Assembly: GCA_023392185.1 (NCBI GenBank)
Contig: JAEVZP010000227.1
Span: 1 to 18,165, forward strand
DNA from: Bacteroidota bacterium
GTDB lineage: Bacteria > Bacteroidota > Bacteroidia > Chitinophagales > Chitinophagaceae
Direction: 5' to 3'
DNA: 18,165 bases
The position numbers were made by a program, and so were the translations under genes. A model generated the notes under the pieces. It made no database searches, had not been told where the DNA came from, and saw only the letters and a program-made list of their open reading frames with translations. Below are positions 6,388 to 14,768 of the stretch, in pieces (positions within the stretch are counted from its first letter, which is position 1; each line of letters starts with the position of its first letter).

Positions 6388-8226
6388 GTGCCCGACGTCA
6401 TTCGTTTACTTTCCGATCATCTTGCCAACCAGATAGCCGCCGGCGAGGTGGTGCAGCGCCCTGCCTCGGCGGTAAAAGAAATGCTGGAAAACGCCGTGGA
6501 TGCCGGCGCCCAAAACATCCAGCTCATCCTCAAAGACGCCGGAAAAGAGCTGATTCAGGTGGTGGACGACGGCTGCGGCATGAGCCTTACTGATGCCCGC
6601 ATGGCCTTTGAGCGCCATGCTACCAGCAAGATTCGCACCATCGATGACCTGTTCCGGATCCGGACGATGGGTTTCCGGGGCGAAGCGCTCGCTTCGCTTG
6701 CCGCCGTAGCGCAGGTGGAACTCAGAACCCGCCGTCCGGAGGACGAAACCGGCACGCGGCTCGTCATCGAAGCGTCGGCGGTGCAGGTGCAGGAGCCCTG
6801 CGCCACGCCCGAAGGCACCAGTCTTTCCATTAAAAATCTTTTTTACAACGTACCGGCCCGCCGCCATTTCCTGAAGGCTAACAGCACCGAGATGCGCCAC
6901 ATCACGGAAGAGTTCACTCGCGTGGCGATGGCCCACCCGGAGATTTCGTTTCGCCTCTACCACAACGACGCCGAGCAGATGCGGCTGGAAAAAGGCAACA
7001 GCAAATCGCGTATCGTGGACCTGCTTGGCAGCAGCTACGCCAAGAATCTGGTGCCGCTCGAAGAAGATCTCGATTTCCTCAAAATCCGGGGTTTTATCGG
7101 CAAGCCCGACGCCTCAGCACGTACGCGCGGCAACCAGTTCTTTTTCGTCAACGACCGCTTTGTGCGCAGTCCGTTTCTGGCCCACGCAGTGGTGACGGCC
7201 TACGGCGCGCTGTTGCCCAAGGAAGTGTTTCCGTTCTACGTCTTGTTTTTGGAGATTGATCCGCAGCGGGTGGATGTGAACGTACATCCCACAAAGCAGG
7301 AAGTAAAGTTTGAAGACGAAAAGCTCTTGTATCAGTGCGTGCAGGCTTCGGTGCGCCACGCACTCGCCCGGTTCAACATCACGCCTTCGCTCGACTTTGC
7401 CGCCGAAACGGATGAAGTGCACAGCATTGGGGGCGCTTTCTCCGCGCCGCTCACGGAGGAGCGCATTGCCCGCATCCAGCAAAGCCCGCTTGCCCAGTCT
7501 TTTGCACCCAACGGTCCCGAAGAAAAGCCGGCCCGTGCTTCTATCGGTGCGACGATGCAGTTTTGGAAAGACCATTTTGAAAGCAGCCGGGCCGCCGCTC
7601 CTGAAGAAGAGGTGGTGACCGCAGCATCCTTGCTACCGGAAGAAGAGGCGGCACCCACACGGGCGCGCCATCAGGCCTTTCAGGTGCAGGGACTCTTTTT
7701 GCTCACGACGGTCCGCTCCGGAGTTTTGCTGATTCACATCCGCCGGGCGCAGGAACGCATTCTGTATGAGCGGCTGCTCCGGTCTTACAACAGCAGCAGT
7801 GTTTCTTCCCAGCGGTTGCTGTTCCCAATCGCACTTGAGTTTTCCCGGACCGATGCGCCAATGGTGCAGGAAGCGCTTGACGATCTGGCGCTCATGGGCT
7901 TCGAGTTAACGTCGCTTGGACCACAGTCTTTTGCCGTGCAGGGCGTACCGGCCAACCTGCCAAGTGGCGAAGAGCAGGCGGTGGTCGAGGAAGTGGTGGA
8001 ATTGCTCAAGAATGAAGGCAGCACCGACCCTGCCATGCGGGCCGAGCGCATCATTGCAGCCGTGGCGCGGCGTTTATCGCGCAGCGTAGCTACGCCGCGG
8101 CAACCCGAGGAACTGCAGGCACTCATTGATGAGTTGTATGCCTGTCCGCAAGCGGAATTTACGCCTGCCGGACGGCCCATTTCCCGGATTCTGACGCCGG
8201 ACGCCCTTGAAGAGCTGATTGGCTAA
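6388..8226 (+). CDS. mutL: DNA mismatch repair protein MutL with degenerate endonuclease motif
   Basis: A 612-residue MutL. The GHKL ATPase motifs are intact: KEMLENAVDAGA (30-41, Glu31 and Asn35), DDGCGM (60-65), GFRGEALASLA (95-105) and NLFYNVPARRHFLK (150-163). A transducer domain follows to about 330, then a variable linker, then the dimerisation domain from about 425. In the C-terminal domain, the residues aligning with the metal-binding motif DQHA(X)2E(X)4E read HIRR-AQ-E-RILY-E (450-461): both glutamates are kept but DQHA is gone. The late motif reads CPQAEFTPAGRPIS (586-599), unlike the CPHGRP form. Hence it is probably not a standard nicking MutL. The start is GTG; the sequence from Pro2 aligns directly with the family N-terminus and no in-frame ATG lies upstream. 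It links MutS recognition to strand processing; mutS is not in the window. Confidence 0.97.
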   Translation: MPDVIRLLSDHLANQIAAGEVVQRPASAVKEMLENAVDAGAQNIQLILKDAGKELIQVVDDGCGMSLTDARMAFERHATSKIRTIDDLFRIRTMGFRGEALASLAAVAQVELRTRRPEDETGTRLVIEASAVQVQEPCATPEGTSLSIKNLFYNVPARRHFLKANSTEMRHITEEFTRVAMAHPEISFRLYHNDAEQMRLEKGNSKSRIVDLLGSSYAKNLVPLEEDLDFLKIRGFIGKPDASARTRGNQFFFVNDRFVRSPFLAHAVVTAYGALLPKEVFPFYVLFLEIDPQRVDVNVHPTKQEVKFEDEKLLYQCVQASVRHALARFNITPSLDFAAETDEVHSIGGAFSAPLTEERIARIQQSPLAQSFAPNGPEEKPARASIGATMQFWKDHFESSRAAAPEEEVVTAASLLPEEEAAPTRARHQAFQVQGLFLLTTVRSGVLLIHIRRAQERILYERLLRSYNSSSVSSQRLLFPIALEFSRTDAPMVQEALDDLALMGFELTSLGPQSFAVQGVPANLPSGEEQAVVEEVVELLKNEGSTDPAMRAERIIAAVARRLSRSVATPRQPEELQALIDELYACPQAEFTPAGRPISRILTPDALEELIG

Positions 8227-8230
8227 TCAC

Positions 8231-8250
8231 CCGGAAAGGCGCATTTCCGG
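8231..8250. terminator. Hairpin between convergent mutL and the epimerase gene
   Basis: CCGGAAA (8231-8237) and TTTCCGG (8244-8250) form a 7-bp stem with a 6-nt loop, 5 bp after the mutL stop. No U-tract follows on either strand, so termination activity is uncertain. The right arm is part of a TTTCCGGAAA motif. Confidence 0.4.
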
Positions 8251-8294
8251 AAATCCTCCTCAATCAGAGCCGTTTTTAGCTTTGTTTCCGGACC

Positions 8295-9332
8295 TTAGAA
8301 GGTGGAGGGAATCTTGCCGGGCGACAGGCGAATGCCAAGGCCGGGCGCGGGCGAAAGTTTCCAGCGATAACTCGTCAGCTCCAGCCCGGTAGCCAGATCT
8401 TCTGCCAGCAGGAGTGGGCCGTCGGCGTCCAGAAGGTCGGCCAGAGGTGCCAGGTGGGCCAGGGCGGCCGTGCCGATGCTGCTTTCGCTCATACAACCCA
8501 GCATCACGATCAGGTCGGATTGCCGGGCCTCGGCGATCATGCGGCGTGCTGGAGTGATACCGCCACATTTGGTCAGTTTGATGTTGATGCCATGAAAACC
8601 GGCAATGCATTTGGCCACATCTTCCTCTTCCACACAGCTTTCATCGGCAATCAGCGGCAGAGGCGACTGCTTCTTAAGCGCAATCTGCGCTTCGGTTTCG
8701 GTTTTGTCGAGGGGTTGTTCGACCAGGCCAACGCCCAACTGCTTTAGTTCCGGCAGCAGGCGCAGCGCTTCTTCATAGGTCCAGCCTTCGTTGGCATCTA
8801 CGCGCAGCGGCGCATCTGTGATGGCGCGAATGGCGCGCAGGTGATCGATATCGTCGGGCGTGCCGAGCTTCACTTTATAAACCGGCCAGGGGCGCTCGCG
8901 CACCTGTGCCTGCATGGCTTCCGCCGTGTCGATGCTGATGGTGTAATCGGTAGCGGGCATTTTCCAGGGCTGCGCGCCCAAAAGCGAATAGAGGGGCTTG
9001 CGGCGCAGTTGCGCAAAAAGATCCCAGCCGGCGATGTCCAATGCGGCCATAACGAAGTTCTGGCCGGGAATGAGGTGGTGCAGAAAATGCCAGAAGCGCT
9101 CCGGGTCCTGCAAGGCATAGCGTTCAATAGCAGCTTTGTGTTGCAGCAACACGGCTTCCATGCTATCGAGGCTTTCCTTGTAATAGGAAATGGCCGGTGC
9201 CTCGCCTACCCCCCAGCCCGGCCCGAAACCCAGCGCCACCGCCAGGGTAGGTTGCTCGGTTTTGGTGCCCTTAGAGATAGTAAAAGGATGCCGGAATTGC
9301 AGGGTTTCTTTCCGGTACAACAAACGAAGCAC
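8295..9332 (-). CDS. Dipeptide (L-Ala-D/L-Glu) epimerase, enolase superfamily
   Basis: A 345-residue enolase-superfamily protein. The N-terminal capping domain holds a TISKGTKTEQP loop (18-28). In the barrel the KxK motif is YKVKLG (152-157, Lys155), metal ligands are Asp179 (RVDANEGW), Glu205 (LVEQPL) and Asp230 (IADES), and the second catalytic lysine is Lys255 in NIKLTKCGG (250-258). The MSESSIG segment at 281-287 is typical of L-Ala-D/L-Glu epimerases, which convert L-Ala-D-Glu released from murein peptides to L-Ala-L-Glu. Other dipeptide epimerases share these motifs, so exact substrate is an inference, supported by the nearby NagZ-type gene. The start is GTG at 9332, chosen because the first beta strand begins at once. 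No membrane or signal sequence is seen, so it is cytoplasmic. The 185 bp up to rpiB carry no visible gene. Confidence 0.88.
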   Translation of the reverse strand: MLRLLYRKETLQFRHPFTISKGTKTEQPTLAVALGFGPGWGVGEAPAISYYKESLDSMEAVLLQHKAAIERYALQDPERFWHFLHHLIPGQNFVMAALDIAGWDLFAQLRRKPLYSLLGAQPWKMPATDYTISIDTAEAMQAQVRERPWPVYKVKLGTPDDIDHLRAIRAITDAPLRVDANEGWTYEEALRLLPELKQLGVGLVEQPLDKTETEAQIALKKQSPLPLIADESCVEEEDVAKCIAGFHGINIKLTKCGGITPARRMIAEARQSDLIVMLGCMSESSIGTAALAHLAPLADLLDADGPLLLAEDLATGLELTSYRWKLSPAPGLGIRLSPGKIPSTF

Positions 9333-9517
9333 AGGCGAGGAGGAATTAGGAGTTAGGGATTAGCCCACCAGAACGGGAGCGTTGTGGCAGGAAGGAAACA
9401 TGTAGCCGGAAAAGAGCAGTTGCCGGTTGAGACGCAGCAGATCTATCTCATCCGTGGATGTTTATAGACGCCGCGCTGAGCCGTCTGGAGAAACGAATTT
9501 GCCGGGCCGCTTTCCGT

Positions 9518-9955
9518 TTATCGCTGCTCAATTTTTTCGACGCGCCGGCTGTGGCGGCCGCCTTCAAAATCGGTTTGCAGGAAAGCCTCGGCAATGGCAC
9601 GGGCATCGGCTTCCGACACAAAGCGCGCCGGCACGCAGATCACGTTGGCGTTGTTGTGCTGACGGGCCAGTTGGGCAATCTCCGGCGTCCAGGCAAGGGC
9701 CGCGCGCACCCCGCTGTGCTTGTTGGCCGTGATGCAGACACCGTTTCCGGAGCCGCAAACCAGAATGCCGAGCGGTGCTTTTTCGGTTTCTACCGCACGG
9801 GCCACCTCGTGGGCATAGTCGGGATAATCGGCGCTTTCGGTGCTGAAAGTGCCTTTATCTTCCACTGCCCAGCCTTTTTCGGCAAGGGCTTTTTTGAGCA
9901 TTTCTTTTACTTCAAAACCGGCATGGTCAGAGCCGATTGCAAGGGTCTTGTTCAT
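9518..9955 (-). CDS. rpiB: Ribose-5-phosphate isomerase B
   Basis: A 145-residue protein of usual RpiB length. It interconverts ribose 5-phosphate and ribulose 5-phosphate in the non-oxidative pentose phosphate pathway. The N-terminus has IGSDHAGFEVKE (7-18) with substrate-binding Asp10 and His11. The active-site Cys67 is in LVCGSGNGVCITANK (65-79), and His100 is in ARQHNNANV (97-105); these match the positions expected from the E. coli enzyme. Start ATG at 9955. The gene lies downstream of tatC on the same strand, a neighbourhood seen in other Bacteroidota, but here 368 bp separate them, so separate transcription is likely. A small inverted repeat TTGGC/GCCAA at 9968-9982 lies in its presumed leader. 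Confidence 0.95.
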   Translation of the reverse strand: MNKTLAIGSDHAGFEVKEMLKKALAEKGWAVEDKGTFSTESADYPDYAHEVARAVETEKAPLGILVCGSGNGVCITANKHSGVRAALAWTPEIAQLARQHNNANVICVPARFVSEADARAIAEAFLQTDFEGGRHSRRVEKIEQR

Positions 9956-10323
9956 GAGAAGAAGCTATTGGCATTGCGCCAAATTATTTTTTGGGTAGAT
10001 GCCGTATCCTGGTTTTAAGGGTTTTACTGCAAAGCACAGGCGATCCGGCGCTGCAAATCTAACATCCGGCAGGTGCTATCCGGTATCTCCGTTCCCAATG
10101 CCCCCACAAACCATTCGGTAGTGTGTCTGGCCGCATGACGGCCCTTTTCCGGACGCCGGAGATTGCGGCTCGGGGACCACAGCATTGACGGAAAAAAGGA
10201 GCGCTACCGGATGCTTATTCAGGCTGCCTTACGGTCGTCCTGGCGGTTGTCAGCGGGAGTCTGTTGAAGGGCACCATATCCAGATGCTTTCTCCGCTTCA
10301 GCCAAACACGCCAAAAACTGTTT
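9956..10323. other. 368-bp intergenic region between tatC and rpiB
   Basis: I see no convincing gene here. The open frames on the plus strand run into the antisense of tatC. Features noted are the TTGGC/GCCAA hairpin near rpiB, a 16-bp sequence at 10112-10127 shared with the repeat region at 2929, and a CCGGACGCCGG stretch at 10150-10160. No clear TAnnTTTG box for rpiB and no good terminator for tatC was found. Confidence 0.6.
10112..10127 (+). repeat. 16-bp sequence shared with 2929-2944
   Basis: CATTCGGTAGTGTGTC here and CATTCAGTAGTGTGTC at 2929-2944 differ at one base. Both lie in non-coding DNA. The copy at 2929 is 23 bp before cloverleaf unit 1. This could be the remnant of a longer dispersed element. 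Confidence 0.5.
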
Positions 10324-11199
10324 CTAATAAGTCAGTTCCGGCCCTTTGTCGGCGTTGCGCTTTTTGGAAACCCGCGCAGCAATGCGGATGCCCAGTTCGT
10401 AGAGAGCCATCAGCGGAATGGCCACAAGCCAGATCGAAAACCAGTCGGGCGGCGTAATAACAGCCGCCAGCACCAGCACGATTACAATCGCGAAGCGCCG
10501 TTGCTTGCGCATCAGCTCCGGCGTCAGGACACCTACCCGCGCGAGGAAATAAACAATGATCGGCAGCTCAAACACCAGGCCCATCCCCATGATCAGATCG
10601 GTCATGGTTTCATAGTAGTTCGACATCGTGATGATGTTCTGAAACTGCGGCGAAAGCTGGTAGTTGGCGAAGAAGTTGATCGTAAACGGTGCGATGATGT
10701 AGTAGGCAAACAATACACCGGCAAAAAACAGCAAAGAGCTCCACAGCACGATGCCCCGGGCGTTTTTGAGCTCGTTCTCATGCAGTGCGGGACGGATGAA
10801 GCGCCACAATTCCCAAAAAACATACGGGAATGCCACGATAAAGCCGATCATAAACGAGGTGGTGAAACTCATCATGAACTGACCGGAAAGCTGCGTATTC
10901 TGAAACTGCAGGTTGATCTTATCGAGGCACAGGGCTTCGGTGCCGATAAAGCGTCCGGCAGCACAAAACCACTTATAGGCAATAAAATCGGCGTGGGCCG
11001 GACCGAGGATGACCCGGTCGAAGATGGTTTCGATGTTAAAGAAAACCACGATCGACACGAGCACGATGGCCACCAGCGACCGGACGATATGCCAGCGCAG
11101 CTCCTCGATGTGGTCCACAAAGCTCATCTCGGCCTGTGGATTGGCGTACTGCGCCGAGGCGGCGTTTCGTTTGGCAAGGAAGGATTGAAGAAGACTCAC
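10324..11199 (-). CDS. tatC: Sec-independent protein translocase TatC
   Basis: A 291-residue multi-spanning membrane protein, the substrate-receptor subunit of the twin-arginine export system. The conserved cytoplasmic N-terminal signature is MSFVDHIEELRWHI (25-38). Six hydrophobic segments fit: about 39-56, 108-130, 148-172, 196-220, 235-250 and 255-272. Conserved Glu211 is in GLVFELP (207-213) and TPPD lies at 249-252. The first periplasmic loop (about 60-107) is long, as in Bacteroidota TatC. Residues 1-24 precede the usual start, but no ATG fits better than GTG at 11199 except Met25 itself; the promoter box 19 nt upstream favours the GTG. No tatA or tatB is in the window. Confidence 0.96.
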   Translation of the reverse strand: MSLLQSFLAKRNAASAQYANPQAEMSFVDHIEELRWHIVRSLVAIVLVSIVVFFNIETIFDRVILGPAHADFIAYKWFCAAGRFIGTEALCLDKINLQFQNTQLSGQFMMSFTTSFMIGFIVAFPYVFWELWRFIRPALHENELKNARGIVLWSSLLFFAGVLFAYYIIAPFTINFFANYQLSPQFQNIITMSNYYETMTDLIMGMGLVFELPIIVYFLARVGVLTPELMRKQRRFAIVIVLVLAAVITPPDWFSIWLVAIPLMALYELGIRIAARVSKKRNADKGPELTY

Positions 11200-11217
11200 G
11201 GATGTTTACAGGGAAAG

Positions 11218-11225
11218 CAAAAGTA
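11218..11225 (-). promoter_or_regulatory. -7 box TACTTTTG for tatC
   Basis: The minus strand reads TACTTTTG, a full match to TAnnTTTG, ending 18 nt before the GTG start. A leader of about 12 nt is implied. A T-rich GGTTTTTTC lies near the -33 distance. Confidence 0.55.
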
Positions 11226-11452
11226 GCCCGACCGGCCGAAGCCGACGCAGAAAAAACCAGACCGCTGCCGGAAGCCAGCCGATAGGGCCGGGAAGCATAA
11301 CCTACGAGAAGATGCGCCCGGAGGATGGCTGGACCGATGGCAGCGCCTCCCAAAAGGAATCATTTTCCGGAAAAAAGCTCCGGTTTCAGCCCTCCGGCAG
11401 CGCAGGTCTGGGATCCTGACAATCACCTGACAGCTAAGGTCTGTTTACGTCG

Positions 11453-11460
11453 GACCTTTG
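11453..11460 (+). promoter_or_regulatory. Weak -7 box GACCTTTG before the HmuY-like gene
   Basis: GACCTTTG keeps the A and TTTG of the TAnnTTTG consensus but has G instead of the first T. It ends 8 nt before the ATG at 11469, similar to the short leaders predicted elsewhere in this window. Confidence 0.35.
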
Positions 11461-11468
11461 CACCCGCG

Positions 11469-12467
11469 ATGAAGCCGGTATTTTATTTATTTCTCCTTGT
11501 TTTTTCCGTTCTTTTCGCCGCGTGCGAGAAAGAAGAATCGCCTGTTACCCTTCCGCCGCCAACCGGCGCCCAATATAATCGGGTGACGATGGGCGAGGAA
11601 TACACCACCCAGATCTTTTGGGACCTGGAAACCAATTCACCCGTAAAAAGCAGTTCCAACGACGTCTGGGACCTGGGCTTCGAATCCGGCAGTGAAGGCT
11701 GGAAGGTGTGGATGAACGGCGGCAAAGGCATCAACCTGTACAACACGCACAAAACGGCTTTTGAGGCGGTCACTGCCCTGCCCGCCGGTCTGGCCGAAAC
11801 CTCCTGGGGATTTGACGATCCGAAGGGGCAATTTTCCGGAAATTATGTGGGCTCGTGGTGGGATGTTGCCGCGCAGCAGTCCAAAGAAGAGGTTTTTATT
11901 GCCCGCGTCGGCGATTTCGATTACTATAAAATTCAGTTGCTGCGGGTCGATGAGACGGCCTATACCTTCCGGACAGGTCGACTGGGCGCGGCAGATGGCA
12001 CGGTCGTGACGCTGCCCAAAGAAGCAGGTTTTAACCGGGTGTATTATTCTTTTGAAACCGGGCCGGTCGCGCAGCCCGACCCGCCGCAGGCCACCTGGGA
12101 TTTTGTTTTCACCCGCTACCGGTATATCTATTATGATTACCTGGGCCCCGGCCTGCATTTTCCGTATCTGATCTCCGGTGTGCTGCTCAATCCCTATAAA
12201 GTGACAGCAGGAGCTGACTCAAACGTAGCCTTTTCTGAACGCAATCTGGCGCATGCACAGGCCGCAGCCTTCACCAACAATACCGATGTCATTGGCGGCT
12301 TTAGCTGGAAGGTTTACGATTTTGACAAAGGGCGCTACGACGTAAACCCCCGGATTGTATACTACGTCCGGACCCGCAACGGCCAACTCTACAAACTGCA
12401 CTTCCTCGATTTTTATCTGAACGGTGTGAAAGGCAGCCCCAGCTTCGAAAGCGAACGTCTGGAGTAA
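11469..12467 (+). CDS. HmuY-family lipoprotein
   Basis: A 332-residue predicted lipoprotein: hydrophobic signal followed by the lipobox LFAAC with Cys19, then an acidic EKEES stretch. The mature part is beta-rich. Two similar motifs, VWDLGFES (66-73) and TWDFVFTR (209-216), each begin a segment typical of the HmuY family; the first is followed by WMNGGKGINLYNT (81-93). The C-terminus NGQLYKLHFLDFY...GSPSFESERL (304-331) is also characteristic. Porphyromonas HmuY binds haem, but the long Bacteroidota members have no proven ligand, so haem binding is not assumed. No TonB-dependent receptor is adjacent. The frame is open upstream to an ATG at 11325, but the lipoprotein signal fixes the start at 11469. 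No clear terminator follows. FSGN at 122-125 is encoded through a TTTCCGGAAA motif. Confidence 0.85.
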   Translation: MKPVFYLFLLVFSVLFAACEKEESPVTLPPPTGAQYNRVTMGEEYTTQIFWDLETNSPVKSSSNDVWDLGFESGSEGWKVWMNGGKGINLYNTHKTAFEAVTALPAGLAETSWGFDDPKGQFSGNYVGSWWDVAAQQSKEEVFIARVGDFDYYKIQLLRVDETAYTFRTGRLGAADGTVVTLPKEAGFNRVYYSFETGPVAQPDPPQATWDFVFTRYRYIYYDYLGPGLHFPYLISGVLLNPYKVTAGADSNVAFSERNLAHAQAAAFTNNTDVIGGFSWKVYDFDKGRYDVNPRIVYYVRTRNGQLYKLHFLDFYLNGVKGSPSFESERLE

Positions 12468-13435
12468 TAAAGTCTTTGGTTTTACCACCTCTTGCGTATT
12501 CAGATGCAGGACTACCGGCCCGTGGGAAGGTCGGGACCAGAAAGATGGGATCGGTTTTTAAGTTTTTTCTTTCCGGATACCATTGGTATTATTTTGTTCC
12601 TTAGCTTTGTAGGGCTTTCCTGCGGCTTACCGGTGATCCGGAAGACCGCCCTACATACCGGAAACGCTTTAGCATTGGTATTGGTTGCACGCGTTGCAAT
12701 TCAAACTGCTTTTCCCCATTTTCCTACTTTCAACAAGTCGGCGCTGCTTTTTTTTGCAGCCCATCAGGTCTCGCTTGCCGGGCTGATGTGGTGCTGACGC
12801 CTTTTGTTGCAATGCACTCTTCCCTGCTGTAACCTCTTCTTCCTGCTTTGGTGTTTCCGCTCCGTGATCTCCGGGCGGATTTTTATTTTCTGTCTGGGCG
12901 CAGGAAGGCTGTTTTTAAACCCTTACTCCTTCACCCTTCCAAAACACCCCCAATCCTATGAAGCAGCTTTAGTGAAACTGCAGGTTTGATGAAATCTTCC
13001 GGAGCGAAGGCAGCCGGCGGCGGCCCCAACCAACTATGAAAACACCCTGACGCGGATCTGCCGGTCCCTGGACGCCAAGCTTTTTAAAGCGGAAATCCAT
13101 CAGAACAGCCCCTGTAAACCACATTTTAATTTTCATTCGGATCCTGCTACCCCAAGCACCGACCGGAAAAATGCCGGGTCGATGCTCTGCTTTCCGGATC
13201 TGACATTCCTGTCAGCCTGTCAAAAGCAGCTCTACCTAGTTTGAAGAAACCCATTGAGGCGAAAAAGGAGGGACACCCGTGGGTGGATGCGTTCCGGTCT
13301 GGAGAGACGACCGGGCGCATCCAATTTTTTTATCGAGAAAGTAACTTTCTTATGTAAGGCCGGAAAAATCCGGGCTAAATCTTAGTTTTTTTTCAAAACA
13401 AAGTTTCTTTTGGTTTGTTTCCATCCTGGTTGAAC
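12468..13435. other. About 970 bp without a convincing gene
   Basis: T- and C-rich sequence in which no frame has both a good start and the protein-like character of the neighbours. A hydrophobic frame with a TTG start (12492-12797) and a startless frame (about 12990-13243) are open but unconvincing. The right part holds a strong terminator-like hairpin (13285-13331) and a 15-bp odd palindrome AGAAAGTAACTTTCT (13336-13350). A small RNA, a long leader of the kinase gene or gene remnants are all possible. Confidence 0.55.
13285..13331 (+). terminator. Strong orphan terminator-like hairpin upstream of the histidine kinase
   Basis: GGATGCG (13285-13291) pairs with CGCATCC (13316-13322), and CCGGTC (13294-13299) pairs with GACCGG (13309-13314). 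These are separated by a small TT/G internal loop and enclose a 9-nt apical loop. AA and seven T residues follow (13325-13331). The nearest upstream gene ends 820 bp earlier, so this may end a small RNA or act as an attenuator for the kinase gene. Confidence 0.7.
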
Positions 13436-14650
13436 ATGAAAAGAAGTAATCGGAATACGGTGCCACAGGCAGCGTCGGGAGACACCCCCAGACTGCTTAA
13501 GGGAGATGAAACTGGTTTTAATATTGCTGCGTGTATGACCCAGGCCAGCATCGACGGGATGATGGCACTGGATCCTTCCCTTCAAATAATTGCCTGGAAT
13601 GAAACCGCCGCCAAGTGGTCCGGGCTTTCCGGGGAGGCAGTAGCCGGTAAAGATTTTTTTGAAGTTTTTCCGCTCGCTGCCGACTTTGCAAAGTTGCGGA
13701 ACGCAATCAACAATGCCTTGCTGGGCTATAAAAGCTTTCTGGAAGTCAGGGGTAACTTTTGTTTTCCCGGCTATTATGAGACCCATATTGTCCCAATGCG
13801 CGCAGAAGGCAGCGAAACCGTGCGGGGCGTTTTGGTGATCCTGCATGACATAGCCCACCGGGTCAAAGCGGAAAATCAGCTTAAAATGCTGAACGAACGC
13901 TTGATCCGGCAAAATGTGGCCCTGCAACAGGCCAATGAAGATCTGGCTGTTTTCGCCAAAATTGCGGCCCATGATCTGAAAGAGCCCCTCCGCAAGATTT
14001 ACACCTTTGCCGAACTGATTATGATGCGCGAATCGGCGCGTCTTAGTAAAGAGGGCCGTTCTAACTTTCGACGGATTCAGCAGAGCGTGCAGCGTATGGG
14101 TTTGCTCACCGACGACATTGCCAATTTTTCAGATATGAGCTGTAGGGTTCCTTTCGAGCCGGTAGATCTGAGTGCTCTGCTGGGAGAAGAACTGCTGCGC
14201 TACAAAGAGGAAATAGCGCGTACCGAAGCGCTGGTCCAATGTCAGCAATTGCCTGTAATCAATGGAAATCCGGTGGCCTTAAGGCAGATGCTCCACCAGT
14301 TGCTGAGCAATGCCTTTAAGTTCCGGCAGCCGGAGGTGGCTCCCCACATCCGGGTCTGTTATAAAGTGGTCGAAGGCGAGACGATGAACGGTTCCGGGGT
14401 GTTCAGCGAGCAGCCTTACGGTTGTATTTCAGTAGCAGACAATGGCATTGGCTTTGATCCGGTGTATAAGTCCCGGATTTTTGAGCTTTTCCAGCGACTG
14501 CATCCCGAAGGGACCTATCCGGGCAGTGGTATGGGACTGGCCATTGTGCGGAAAGCAGTCCAGTTGCACGGCGGCTTCGTAGAAGCTGAAAGCACCCTGC
14601 AGGAAGGCAGTACCTTTTGTTGCTTCCTCCCCCTGACACCAGCATCATAA
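13436..14650 (+). CDS. PAS-domain sensor histidine kinase
   Basis: A 404-residue soluble kinase with no membrane segment. A PAS domain spans about 35-140 (IDGMMALDPSLQIIAWNETA at 39-58) and a coiled-coil linker 141-172. The HisKA domain has AAHDLKEPLRKI (177-188) with phosphoacceptor His179. The ATPase domain has the N-box HQLLSNAFKF (287-296), G1 DNGIGF (335-340), F-box IFELFQRLH (348-356) and G2 GSGMGLAI (363-370). The layout resembles bacteriophytochrome-type kinases lacking the chromophore domains. The ATG at 13436 is preferred over an in-frame TTG at 13415. A receiver-only regulator gene follows 118 bp downstream, so the pair probably forms one pathway. A terminator-like hairpin lies 105 bp upstream. 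The signal sensed by the PAS domain is unknown. Confidence 0.92.
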   Translation: MKRSNRNTVPQAASGDTPRLLKGDETGFNIAACMTQASIDGMMALDPSLQIIAWNETAAKWSGLSGEAVAGKDFFEVFPLAADFAKLRNAINNALLGYKSFLEVRGNFCFPGYYETHIVPMRAEGSETVRGVLVILHDIAHRVKAENQLKMLNERLIRQNVALQQANEDLAVFAKIAAHDLKEPLRKIYTFAELIMMRESARLSKEGRSNFRRIQQSVQRMGLLTDDIANFSDMSCRVPFEPVDLSALLGEELLRYKEEIARTEALVQCQQLPVINGNPVALRQMLHQLLSNAFKFRQPEVAPHIRVCYKVVEGETMNGSGVFSEQPYGCISVADNGIGFDPVYKSRIFELFQRLHPEGTYPGSGMGLAIVRKAVQLHGGFVEAESTLQEGSTFCCFLPLTPAS

Positions 14651-14768
14651 GAAGCGCCTTCCCCGCTTCCCTCCAGCCAGAGGAATACTAAAAAATAGTT
14701 ATGGTTCAGAATGTGGAGCCCGTAGATTGAACCCAACCGGGGCCAGCCTGTCAGAACACGCAACTGCC

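Noticed and set aside
10264..11226. A 320-codon plus-strand frame over tatC
   Set aside because: His/Lys/Asp-rich antisense of membrane helices; tatC is certain.
11325..11468. N-terminal extension of the HmuY-like protein
   Set aside because: The lipoprotein signal peptide must be at the N-terminus, which places the start at 11469.
12492..12797. A 101-codon hydrophobic frame with a TTG start after the HmuY-like gene
   Set aside because: Hydrophobicity follows from the T-rich DNA. There is no good start, no family resemblance and no promoter. Homologues would be needed to revive it.
12990..13243. Open frame (…NYENTLTRICRSLDAKLF…) before the kinase
   Set aside because: No start codon in frame after the preceding stop and no recognised domain. 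It could be a gene remnant, but the evidence is insufficient.
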